A stretch of 64,000 nt of DNA from Eutreptiella sp. 'Long Island Sound 2002' (taxonomy: Eukaryota; Euglenozoa; Euglenophyceae; Eutreptiales; Eutreptiaceae), in assembly GCA_964036045.1 (NCBI GenBank), contig OZ038381.1, positions 128,967,708 through 129,031,707 of the forward strand. The letters are read 5' to 3'. The translations under genes were made by a program, and so were the position numbers. This document shows, piece by piece, positions 54,982-64,000 of this stretch (its first letter is position 1; each line of letters begins with the position of its first letter). A model generated the notes under the pieces. That model saw only the letters and a list, made by a program, of their open reading frames with translations. It did not search any database and was not told the origin of the DNA.

Positions 54982-55148
54982 GTCGGCTGCGGATCATTCC
55001 ATGTCGCTTCCCGTTGGTGTGTGGATGTATAGCCTGACATCTCTCTTCAGTATTCTCTACCATGTCACACATGAGGTCAAGGGAGAGTTTCGTGCATGTC
55101 CACATCAAACTGCGGAGGCAGAATTAGAGTTTAACGACCCTCTTGAAT

Positions 55149-55178
55149 ATGCTTCGCTGAGTTGCAACAGCGAAGTAT
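55149..55178. repeat. Hairpin repeat, copy 1
   Basis: ATGCTTCGCTG, 8-base loop AGTTGCAA, CAGCGAAGTAT. The stem is 11 bp with one G-T type mismatch. The stem and a few flanking bases (AAT before, GTT after) are shared with copy 2, but the loop differs. Confidence 0.8.
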
Positions 55179-55642
55179 GTTACCCAGACCCCTATTTCAT
55201 GTGTAACATCCGTATCGGAGCCAGGGATTCTTCACGGTTACCTGGGCAAAACTGTAAGCACCGAGTTGGCCTCTGGCACATGTGTTTCGTGGCACTCTGC
55301 CTTGAGTTCTTTTTTTGTACTGTGTATATGTCTGTATTCAGCATCCTTCAACATCAAAGATGCGGGGCCCAGAGCGACCCCACAAATGAGCATGAATCCT
55401 GCCCCTTTTCAAGTTTCAAGTGCGTGTCTATGCATGCGCACAGTGTCAGCGATCGCAAGCAAGACCTAGATTCTGGCGAGTGAGACTGGCGCTCCTGCTT
55501 GCTGAATATCAGCCGTGTGTTTGTAGCTGTGATCCAGAGAAAGACAAACGTTCACCCCTCATACACACAGGCGTGTATAACTATCTTGCAGAAGTCCTGT
55601 AACTTCTGCGTACCAACTATGGAAAACTCATATGAGGAACAA

Positions 55643-55673
55643 TATGCTTCGCTGCAACGTAACAGCGAAGTAT
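55643..55673. repeat. Hairpin repeat, copy 2
   Basis: TATGCTTCGCTG, 8-base loop CAACGTAA, CAGCGAAGTAT. Same stem as copy 1 with another loop of the same length, about 495 bp downstream. It is too short for a typical MITE; a small mobile hairpin or a repeated RNA structure is possible. Confidence 0.8.
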
Positions 55674-55910
55674 GTTCCCCTTGCTCCTCTCTCAATGTTG
55701 GCAAAGGGGTATCTGCCCTCTGCGACTTTATAAATGTGTGTGGATGCTTTGAGAGCCGATCCTGCGTTTTGTGCACGAACTTCAAGTCGTCTAACCTCCT
55801 GAACCCCTTTTTATTCAAAGTTTTCCCTGTCTTTCAGCCTGAGAATTCCGGCTACGCCTGCCGTACACCTTCTCACAGCGTCCCCGCGCCGCCTCGTTAC
55901 ACCCTGTTTC

Positions 55911-58535
55911 ATGGCACCATCTCCAAGCAAGCGCCAATGGTTTTCTGCGGCACAGGTCCACCCATCCTGGGTTTTCCTCGCCACTGTCAAAGAAACCTCA
56001 GGCACGAACCGTCTTATTCCAGGCTATAGCCTTAGGGAAGCGCTTCAAACACTGGGCATTCCTGATGACAATATAACCCAGTTTCTTCAGCACACCCTTG
56101 ATCCCACCCCAGATCAAAGACCACTCGGTTACCCAGTGTTACACCCAGCCCCCCAGGCTGAAGTTGAGGTTGGACCACCTCCCACAGTTTCTAAGCCGAG
56201 ATGCTGTACTGCCCCACCCCCTGACGACCACAGAGAAATCAGGTTAGGATCACACAATCTGAATAAACAAAAACCGGAAGCCTTCATCCATGCTGACCTC
56301 CATGACGGCTGGGACGTGATGTACTACCAGGAAATCAATCACGCCCCAGAATTGCCGTTTGGTTGGTCATGCACAGGGGTACGTCCAAGGGTTTTCTCCT
56401 CCATCCGCCAAGCGGCTGAAGAAGGGACATGTATAGTGGTCTCCACTCGACTGGCGCCGTTCTGCTACGAGCTTAAATCCACAGTCCCAGGAGCCCTGTG
56501 CACTGCACTGTTGCACCTTCCTGGGATTCCTCCCATCCTGTTGGTTTCTGTGTATGCTCAGCCCCCGAGGCGTTCCGAAATCGAAAAAGCTCTCAACGAG
56601 CTGTTTTCAAGGTACCCCCGGTTCATAATCGGGGGTGACTTCAATGCCCAGCTCTCATGTCTTGATACCAACGGCAGGACCACCAACAGGTGGAATTGGC
56701 TCAGCATGCTGATTGAAAAAAAAACTGTCATTGATACCTTTCGCACCAAACACAAAAATAAGCTCGCGTACACGCGATACACATCGGCACTGCTCCAGTG
56801 CGACACACGAATCGACCTCCTTCTCGTCTCCACTGTCTTACAGTCAATGCCCTCTTGGAGTCTACTAGATGCTGATATAGTCGATTGTGACTGCACTTCT
56901 GATCACCACCCGACCACTTGCACCTTCCGCACCCCCTGTACCCCTGCCTACCCCCCCCCCCAATCTGGACGCACGTGTTTCAGGAGACTCACTCCAGACA
57001 AACAGAGTCAATTCCTATCTAAAGTACTTCCGCTGGAGGACTGGGCGTCTGGGTTGCTGAACCAGCAGGTATCCACAGATGGATTCTGCAAATTCGTGGG
57101 TCTTGCGACCAAGCACATAGCTAATGCCTTCCACAAAATAACTAAGCCCATGGTTAAGCACAAGGAGTCCAGGCTGGAGAGAGAATTTAAGCGCACACTT
57201 GCCTCTCTCCCCAACGACACCGACAGAAGGAAACAAACCCTTCGTCGGCTTCAAGACCTCAATGAAAAATGGCGCAGGGCAGTCGAGACCAAGCAGAAAA
57301 AACGTCTCCACTACAGCATGGTCCGGGGAAGCAAAATTAAAAGGGCGATTGATCAAGCGCTGAACCCACGCCACAGAGCACCTATCCACTTGTGGGACCA
57401 CTCCACGCGGCCTCCTACCCTTGTCTCTGAGCCAAGTAAGGTGGGTGATGTTTTTTCTCGCTGCTTGACACACCTGGGGGGCGATCCGGCCTTTGAAGTG
57501 TCACAAGATACCCTGGACCAGTTTCTTTCCAAGGTCCCCAAATGCCCACTTGCAACTAGAGCAAAGGAGATGGAGTTGCCCACACTGAGTTGGCTTTGCA
57601 ACATTACCATGGCTGCAAACCCTGCAAACCCACAGGGGATGACGAGTTCAACTATTATATTGTTTCTCTACTACCACACTCTCTCCAGGAGTTGCTCTTG
57701 CGAGCAATCCACCATGTCCTTCTCTGTGGACCCCTGATGAGTGGTCGAGAGCGAGGGTGTGCCTCCCTTTTAAAAAGGGGGACCCCAAGGAAGCAGCTAA
57801 TTACAGGCCCATCTGTCTGATACAGACTCTTGTTAAACTCTCCGCAGCCTGGCAGTGCCAGCTCCTTACCGGCGAGACCAGAACTCACCAGCTCCTACAC
57901 CTTTGTCAGCAGGGGGGTTTGCAACAGGACAGATGCGGCGACCATATCTATGATGTAGTCACACGCACACTACTGGGCCGGGGAAGACTCTATCACCGCT
58001 ACATCGATTTCAACAAAGCCTTCAGCTCAGTCCCGTGGAAGGCTTTGTGGACTGTACTGAGGGGCTATGGCCTTTCTGAAAAATTAATTGCCTCGATGGA
58101 ACGGCTTTACCACCATGCCTACGAGCAACCCCTAGTTGAGGGACACACCACTGCGGGCCACCTGCAGTTACGCGGTGTCAGGCAAGGCCGCCCCCTTAGC
58201 CCCCTTCTTTTCATTTTATGCTTGAACCTTATGTTTTTCTTTTTGGACTCGAAAATTAAATGGGGGTTAGATAAAAGCATTCATGCTTTTGCAGACGATA
58301 TCCTCTTTGGGGCTCAATTCAAAGAGGATATCCAGACAGTTTTTGAAGCCTTTGACGGCCCCGCCAGGGAATGGGGACTGGATATGAATGTGAGTAAAAC
58401 CGAGCTACATCTCATGCGCGGAATCACTCACATTGACATCTCCTCTCCTCATGGAGTTCGCATCTCTACCCGCGACAGACAAGGCTCCCCTCGTTCAGTT
58501 TATAATTACCTAGGAGTGTACTTTTATACTACCTC
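55911..58535 (+). pseudogene. LINE 2: APE endonuclease and reverse transcriptase, 5' part
   Basis: From ATG 55911 the frame encodes about 110 residues of linker and then an APE domain: HNLNKQ (about 56256), QEIN (about 56330), GGDFNAQL (about 56632), RIDLLL (about 56809) and SDHHPTT (about 56900), all catalytic positions present. The RT fingers continue in two other frames, with shifts near 57580 and 57735 (GDDEFNYYIVSLLP, then CLPFKKGDPKEAANYRPI). Motif A YIDFNKAFSSVPW (about 57998), motif B RQGRPLSPLL (about 58180), motif C FADD (about 58288) and YLGVYF (about 58508) follow. The element is then split at 58536 by a minus-strand LTR element and resumes at 60738. The clade is not resolved. Two frameshifts and a later stop make it inactive. 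Confidence 0.9.
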
Positions 58536-59137
58536 TGACGCGGGAGCCTGGGTGTGCGCCTTAGCACCTAGCTTTGGCGCTTTTTTAGTTGCTGCTGAGC
58601 ACCCAGTTTTAGACGGCACTCGTGAGGTTTTCATTGAAAATCCTTCGATGTTTCAAATTCACGATGATCTCCATAACCGTCAAGTGCTGCTTTTCCAAAA
58701 CTTCTCACTGGCGCTCCTCCCAAACTCCCTGGCAACACGGCGAAGACACGTGGTCCTTCTTGCTTTCACGCATTGCATGACAAACAGTTCTAAGAACCTT
58801 GCCCGGCTCTTCGCACCATGTCTCCTGCACATGAAACACATGCAGGGCAGGCAGGCGCAAATAGAGACTATTTGCGAGTATTTACATGCATACGCGGCGC
58901 TGCTCTTGGCCGCTCTTCACGTGCACGGACACATGTCTAATCTGTCCAGAATAACTCGACATATGCGGAAGTTAATAAAAATAATTATAAAAAACCTTGC
59001 CAAAAGCAGTAAAACTGCCATGCGCTGAGGCCATGCAAATCTCTGAAAATCATAAGATGTCACCATTCTGCGCTTACGGTCTGCAGCAGAGCGCGGCGAC
59101 TTCAGCGGGCAATCGCGGTCTCTCTGAACCCGCTTCA
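58536..59137 (-). repeat. Element F 3' LTR
   Basis: 602 bp, nearly identical to 60131-60733. On the minus strand it begins TGAAGCGGGTTCAG, straight after the polypurine tract at 59138-59153. Confidence 0.88.
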
Positions 59138-59525
59138 CCCCCCTCCTTAAGAGATTTGCCAAGGCGAGCAGTTCCATACACCTACGGCAGATGTATGGCC
59201 CCTTGTGGCGTCTCCACCTCGGTTTTTTTTTTTTAACTTTGTGACGACTCTTCGGCTTGTTTTCCGGCTGCCCCAGTGGTGGTTGTGTCCTCCGGCTTGT
59301 CGCAGCGCGAGCCTCTACCTGTTTTTCTGCACTCAGCACGTTCGGCGTTGGTGTGGCTTCTGGCAGCGCGAGCTCCTACTCGGCGTTCTGCTCTTGGCAC
59401 GCTGGACGCCTCCGTGGCCTCTGGCAGCGCAAGTTCACTCGGCGTTCTGCTGTCCGCATGCTCGGTCCCACGCTTCCTGAAGCTGTCGCGCAAGCTCTCG
59501 TTGTCTCCACTCGGTTGCCGAAGCT

Positions 59526-60107
59526 TCAACGCTTGACCCACTCCTCATACAAGGCGTTCACCGTAGCCATAGGAAAGTAGTCCGGCGTCCCTGGCACTGG
59601 ATAGTTCACGGGCTGCTTATACATTTGACGGTGCGCCACTGCACAGCGCTGTAGCTCCCACCAGGTCTTCAAATCCTCGCCAGGGTTCTTCCCCAGCCAC
59701 CTGGCCACATTGTACTCGATGACACTCCAGGTCAGGCGCTCCACGTTCTCCGTTGCACGCTCCTGTAGTACCGCCACGGCGCACACGAGTCTTTCCTCGG
59801 TAGGCTGCGCTGGCTTGGTCTCCGCGGACGTGGTCGGCGCTGGCTGGGGTCCCACTTGCTGGCTGGGCTCTGGCTTTGGCTCCGCTGGCTTGAGCTGCGC
59901 TGGCTTGGAGTTGGCTCCTTGACGCTTGGCTCGCTTCGCTTCGCGCTTGCGTTTGAGCTGGTCATCTCTTTGACGGAACCAGTCTTCACCGTGGCAGTTG
60001 CTGTCTTCGTGACTCTGCGCAGCAGCATGGCGTCCGGCCTGTTCACAAGCACTGCACGGCATTGACTTCCGACTGAGACACAAGGGCAGGCAAGGGGGAA
60101 CACTCAC
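59526..60107 (-). CDS. Element F internal protein, Gag-like position
   Basis: 193 codons from an ATG at 60107 (minus strand) to TGA, 24 bases after the 5' LTR. The N-terminus is Cys/His-rich (CSACEQAGRHAAAQSHEDSNC, too irregular to call a known finger). A very basic stretch (KRKREAKRAKRQG), Lys/Pro/Ala repeats (KPAQLKPAEPKPEP) and a more ordered C-terminus with several Trp (WSVIEYNVARWLG, LKTWWELQRC) follow. No family is recognised. By position and charge it could be a reduced Gag that binds RNA. Confidence 0.6.
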   Translation of the reverse strand: MSVPPCLPLCLSRKSMPCSACEQAGRHAAAQSHEDSNCHGEDWFRQRDDQLKRKREAKRAKRQGANSKPAQLKPAEPKPEPSQQVGPQPAPTTSAETKPAQPTEERLVCAVAVLQERATENVERLTWSVIEYNVARWLGKNPGEDLKTWWELQRCAVAHRQMYKQPVNYPVPGTPDYFPMATVNALYEEWVKR

Positions 60108-60130
60108 ATGTCCCGGTATTAAAACTGTTT

Positions 60131-60733
60131 TGACGCGGGAGCCTGGGTCTGCGCCTTAGCACCTAGCTTTGGCGCTTTTTTAGTTGCTGCTGAGCTCCCA
60201 GTTTTAGACGGCACTCGTGAGGTTTTCATTGAAAATCCTTCGATGTTTCAAATCCACGATGATCTCCAAAACCGTCAAGTGCTGCTTTTCCAAAACTTCT
60301 CACTGGCGCTCCTCCCAAACTCCCTGGCAACACGGCGAAGACACGTGGTCCTTCTTGCTTTCACGCATTGCTTTGACAAACAGTTCTAAGAACCTTGCCC
60401 GGCTCTTCGCACCATGTCTCCTGCACATGAAACACATGCAGGGCAGGCAGGCGCAAATAGAGACTATTTGGGAGTATTTACATGCATACGCGGCGCTGCT
60501 CTTGGCCGCTCTTCACGTGCACGGACACATGTCTAATCTGTCCAGAATAACTCGATATATGCGGAAATTAATAAAAATAACTATAAAAAACCTTGCCAAA
60601 AGCAGTAAAACTGCCAGGCGCTGAGGCCATGCAAATCTCGGAAAATCATACGATGTCACCATTCTGCGCTTACGTTCTGCAGCAGAGCGCGGCGACTTTA
60701 GCGGGCAATCGCGGTCTCTCTGAACCGGCTTCA
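60131..60733 (-). repeat. Element F 5' LTR
   Basis: 603 bp, second copy of the LTR, bordered on its outer side by the CCTC duplication at 60734-60737. High similarity to the other LTR implies a recent insertion. Confidence 0.88.
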
Positions 60734-60737
60734 CCTC

Positions 60738-60951
60738 CCACGCAGAGCACACGATGGCCTTTGTGAAGGCCGAAATTGATTCCTTCTATGCAGACCTCGC
60801 CCCTCTGGGGCTTACAGCTTCTGAGCTGATCATGCTCACCAATAAGCAATGAATACCCACTGTTGCCTACAGATTGTTAGCAGGCCCAGTCACCGACACT
60901 CAGCTGGATTCCCTGGAAAAATCTATTCGGCGCAATATTTCCCAGTACTGA
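60738..60951 (+). pseudogene. LINE 2: reverse transcriptase continuation (thumb region)
   Basis: In register with the part before 58536 once element F and one CCTC are removed: HAEHTMAFVKAEIDSFYADL, then LTASELIMLTNKQ, TGA at 60850, then IPTVAYRLLAGPVTDTQLD. This is the usual post-active-site LINE pattern (Q-x-IP..YRL). It ends at TGA 60949; nothing clearly LINE-like follows. Confidence 0.82.
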
Positions 60952-63852
60952 CGCGTTCCCGTTGGGGGCCTGGCCACGGGAAGCTGCGGTGACACGCACA
61001 AGCAAGCAGGCAGGCAAAGCACTGCGCTCACAGGGGCATCATTACGCTCGTGTCATGTGACAAAGCGTTCCAGGATCCTTGCCACTCTGGAACAAGGGAA
61101 CGAAAGTATGTACAGCAACACATCAGGATATGTACACATGGGGTTAAGACCCGACTGGGGTAAGGGCATCACAGGACAAGAGACACTCAGTCCTAACTCA
61201 TATCCCAATTCCAGGTCCGACCCTCCCAGTGGCTGGCAGGGGCGGGGGCTCAAACACAACCCATGCCCTACTCAGTCCGGACCCTGAAACCCTGCCAATA
61301 GGGGAGGTGTCCCGCCCAACCACAGGCGAGATCCTGGGAACGAAGGGGCTCCAAGGCCGACCAACAGTGGCTACCAATGCTCCCATAACGGCAGGTCCCA
61401 ACTCTCTTCTGAAACAGAGATATGGCCCCGCCATTATCCCCTAGGAGCTGGTAGCTGAAAATGGGCTGTTTCAGCCCAAACTGATATTAGCTCCGAAAAC
61501 TCCAAAATTGACCCCTCGTTTGGACCCGCCAGAGGTAGGGACGAGGCAACTGACCCTTTGCCCTTTGAGTACGAACTCCCTGGAGCCCTCACCCAACCTG
61601 GTTCCCTCTGAGGTGCTGGCATCTGGGCACCACGGGTTTGTCAAGTGGGGTCATGATGCCAAAATCACCGAAATTGGCGTCATTCCCACGCGTGGCTCGC
61701 CCCGCCAGGGCAAGGCCAATGGCTCACAGGATAGGAGGCAGGACCTAGGACCTATTTCCGAGTACACAACCTGAAATTGGGTCCGGGCTCCCTGTGGGCA
61801 TAGAGACATGGGGCCGCCAGTTGATCACACGGGGGGGGGGGGTGAAATTGGGGTCCCAAAAGGGGGTCATTTTGGCTGCTCAAAATGAGCCAAAATCCGG
61901 GGTATCTCCAATAGTATATCTCCACGCCGGCTTGGAGATCGGATCCCGCATTCCATACGCGATCCACCAGGAGTCCAATGGAGACTCCCATGCACTTAGC
62001 TTCCAGAAGTCTCCATGCCACTCGGCCTGGTGACAATCCCAATTGGGCCCACAAATGCCAAAATGGCAAAATTGTCCACACCAATATTGGGCTAGCACCT
62101 TGACGAAGGCTGCTCCGCTTCGCCCACGTGGTGTGCAAAAAATGGTGACCAATATCCATAACACCCATGTCATATATGGTCCATTGGTGCATGCGTCCGG
62201 CGTGCACAAGGGGGTTGAACATGGTGCACGGCGGGCAGAAAATGTGGAAAATTGCTCAAAATGGCCGAAAATGCGCACACTCATGGTTGGGGCAAATGAG
62301 GCACATGCCCGACTTGGACCGGAGTGTGCCATAGGATTGGTATCAAGTCATATGCGTCCAACATATCTTTTGGGCGTCGCTCAAACCCCTCCGGTTTTGG
62401 GAATGGCAGGGTCGCCAAGTGAGCCCATGATTTGGGATAGTCCCAAATCGCCAACATGGCGGCCACGGTTTGCCAAGCTTAAGAGGAGTTTTTTGCCGGG
62501 TCCAAGATATGTTGGGCACCGAAGTATGTACCCCAAAAACATACTTGGGTCATGATGTCAATTGAGCGCAACGTTGAGATACACGGTCGCCACTTGACGT
62601 CATGACGGGCAAAAAACAGCAAAATTGGCGAAAAGACACGCAAAAGTGCCTTGAAAAGTGCACAAATATATTATAATATCTTCGGCTTGGATTGAGTAAC
62701 CGACCAATCCTTCTAAACACAATGACTTGGCACCAATGACCTCCGATTCCACATATGTGCTCCACTTGGGGCGCTTTGGAAGGTCGCGTGCGCTGCCTTC
62801 CAAGTGGGCACATGGAAATATGGAATATTGCAAAAAACACACCTTGCTCGCAACGCATCGCTTCGGGAGCGCTCCACAAGCGTCCCTTCACGAAGGTTAG
62901 GCTTGCGAGTGTTGGTTGGGAGTACAATGAAGGGCCTCGTGCGATATGGGGTCCATTGGCGGGTTAGTCTTGGAATGGTGCACCCGCCAAATGGGCACGT
63001 GATATGACACCAAATATGGCATACAACTCTACCCTCGCCTTCTACACCCAACCTAGTGGCCTAGAATCAAAGTATGCCTATATTCTACAGTGACTTTGGT
63101 CCCTTAACGCGCATGCAAGTGCTTTGGTCGAAAATCGACCTCCTTTTGGAGAGCCGAATTTTAGCATGCACGCAAAATACATTGCCAATATATATATCGA
63201 GATCATATATGTACTATCCGGGGCAGACAACTGATATGCCCCGGAAGTAGAGGCAAGCATGGGTGGGGCAAATGCCAACTCAACATACTTCTACACGTAC
63301 TTGGACGCCAAGTACGTGAAAAAGCGCACTTCTTCGAGAACACTCAAAATAAATAACCCTTTGGGCCTATGGAGTTGGGATCCTTTGGCCTCATCCTATG
63401 ACTATGGGGGGCAAAACCTCATACACAGTGCCTATGAGGCACGTTAATTCGTCCTCGGGCGCTTGAACGCTCGTAGCCCTTGTTATTCCACTTGGGGGTT
63501 CAAAGCGCCTTTGGCTGCCCAGATTTTCTGAAAAAAATCTGGGACGCGATGCGTTCTATCAAGGTAAAAATTGCGGATCACTCAAAAACTGTTTCAGTCT
63601 TAACTTCAAGAAAGATCGTTCTACAGAATTATCTAATGCAGTGCACGGAACGGGCGACGTCTGGCGGCGATTTCACGACAATTAGAAATCGCGGTAGAAA
63701 TCGGGTATTTCACCGATTTCCGACCGTAAATCGCCTAAGACAATAAAGTTATGGTAATTCTACATTGATTTAATGGTTAAGGATCGGATTCCGGATCCCG
63801 CAGATTAGAGAACGGGGATATCCCGCTGACAGCCGGTGTCAACGGCTTCCGC
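60952..63852. other. Mostly non-coding tail region
   Basis: Contains the weak frame at 61229-61774 (separate entry), a G run at about 61831-61841, and two distantly similar blocks near 62100-62230 and 62880-63000 (GACGAAGGCT / CACGAAGGTT and GGTCCATTGG in both). No RNA gene or clear element boundary was seen. Confidence 0.45.
61229..61774 (+). pseudogene. Possible coding remnant with in-frame TAG
   Basis: One frame reads about 70 residues (TGEILGTKGLQGRPTV...), meets TAG at 61441, and continues in frame for 110 more (ELVAENGLFQPKLI...) to TGA. Pro/Gly/Thr-rich composition suggests a linker-type retroelement segment. No motif. Low confidence. Confidence 0.25.
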
Positions 63853-63854
63853 AC

Positions 63855-63936
63855 GGGTGCGACGGCTCACAGGCCTCCGGGCCATGGGCCATAACGGGTG
63901 TGACGGCTCACAGACCTCCGGGCCATGGGGCATAGG
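63855..63936. repeat. 41-bp tandem duplication
   Basis: GGGTGCGACGGCTCACAGGC... at 63855 and GGGTGTGACGGCTCACAGAC... at 63896 are two units of 41 bp differing at a few positions. They probably lie inside an LTR that begins at 63953 on the minus strand. Confidence 0.8.
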
Positions 63937-63949
63937 TTCTGGGTACCGC

Positions 63950-63968
63950 TTCACCCCCCTCCTTAGAG
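63950..63968 (-). promoter_or_regulatory. Polypurine tract and 3' LTR start of a minus-strand element at the right edge
   Basis: Read on the minus strand, CTCTAAGGAGGGGGG (63968-63954) is followed by TGAAGCGGTACC. This is the same junction as in element F and, on the other strand, element A. The body of this element must lie beyond the window; its 3' LTR runs leftward from 63953. Confidence 0.55.
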
Positions 63969-64000
63969 CAAACCCTGGGGGGCGCTCGATAACACCAAAG

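Larger units (their letters stand above)
54982..55910. other. Interval between the AlkB-like frame and LINE 2 endonuclease
   Basis: No convincing coding sequence. It holds two matching hairpins (55149 and 55642), listed separately, each within otherwise different sequence. Confidence 0.5.
58536..60733 (-). mobile_element. Small LTR retrotransposon F, 2198 bp, inserted in LINE 2
   Basis: Two direct repeats of about 602 bp (58536-59137 and 60131-60733) with TGA...TCA ends flank 993 bp. A 4-bp duplication, CCTC, sits outside (58532-58535 and 60734-60737); removing the element restores the LINE 2 RT frame. On the minus strand CTCTTAAGGAGGGGGG lies directly before the LTR start TGAAGCGGG, which sets the orientation. 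Inside, a 193-codon frame starts 24 bases after the 5' LTR. A second, weaker frame overlaps three imperfect repeats of about 60 bp at 59290-59475. No protease, RT or integrase is present, so it depends on another element. No standard tRNA primer site is obvious. Confidence 0.85.

Noticed and set aside
58917-59339. Minus-strand frame with CRRC and a basic stretch
   Set aside because: It crosses the LTR boundary of element F and has no independent support.

Overview
This window is eukaryotic DNA made almost entirely of nested and decayed retrotransposons. I found no convincing host gene, rRNA, complete tRNA, CRISPR array or prokaryotic signal. Three chromodomain-bearing Ty3-type elements, large APE-type non-LTR elements and moderately AT-rich unique spacers suggest a repeat-rich unicellular alga or other protist. 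A dinoflagellate-like source is only an impression from the style of the Ty3 proteins.

Layout. 1-1727: a dispersed repeat, second copy at 35118-36147. 1726-4395: 5'-truncated chromovirus pol (element A), with a polypurine tract and the start of a 3' LTR near 4782-4793. 4793-7150: no coding seen. 7155-9613 and 30611-33240: the two halves of a second chromovirus (element B), split inside its reverse transcriptase. 9628-30610: the splitting insertion, a GC-rich non-LTR retrotransposon of about 20,983 bp bounded by a perfect 14-bp target-site duplication. 33634-38463: LTR-like sequence, repeats and spacer. 38464-43629: a third chromovirus pol (element C), followed by duplicated polypurine tracts and an LTR start at 44672. 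47695-50873: gag and the start of protease of element D. 50874-53628: a 2.75-kb non-autonomous LTR-like element. 53892-60951: coding pieces around a second APE-type LINE, preceded by an AlkB-like reading frame and split by a 2.2-kb minus-strand LTR element (58536-60733). The right edge holds the start of another minus-strand LTR (about 63953).

The giant element is the main discovery candidate. Its 5' region is about eighteen and a half copies of a 212-bp monomer. Next come ORF1 (CCCH finger, ULP1-like cysteine protease, C2H2 finger), ORF2 (APE endonuclease, reverse transcriptase, RNase H, CCHC) joined to ORF1 in the same frame through a single UGA, and three further tightly packed reading frames of unknown function. 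A 3-kb 3' region contains two long direct repeats and a terminal hairpin, and the element ends in exactly three TCAAACC units. Removing the element and one duplication restores element B's reading frame.

Age order from nesting: element B predates the giant element, and LINE 2 predates the minus-strand LTR element. Several chromovirus frames carry in-frame stops with few frameshifts.
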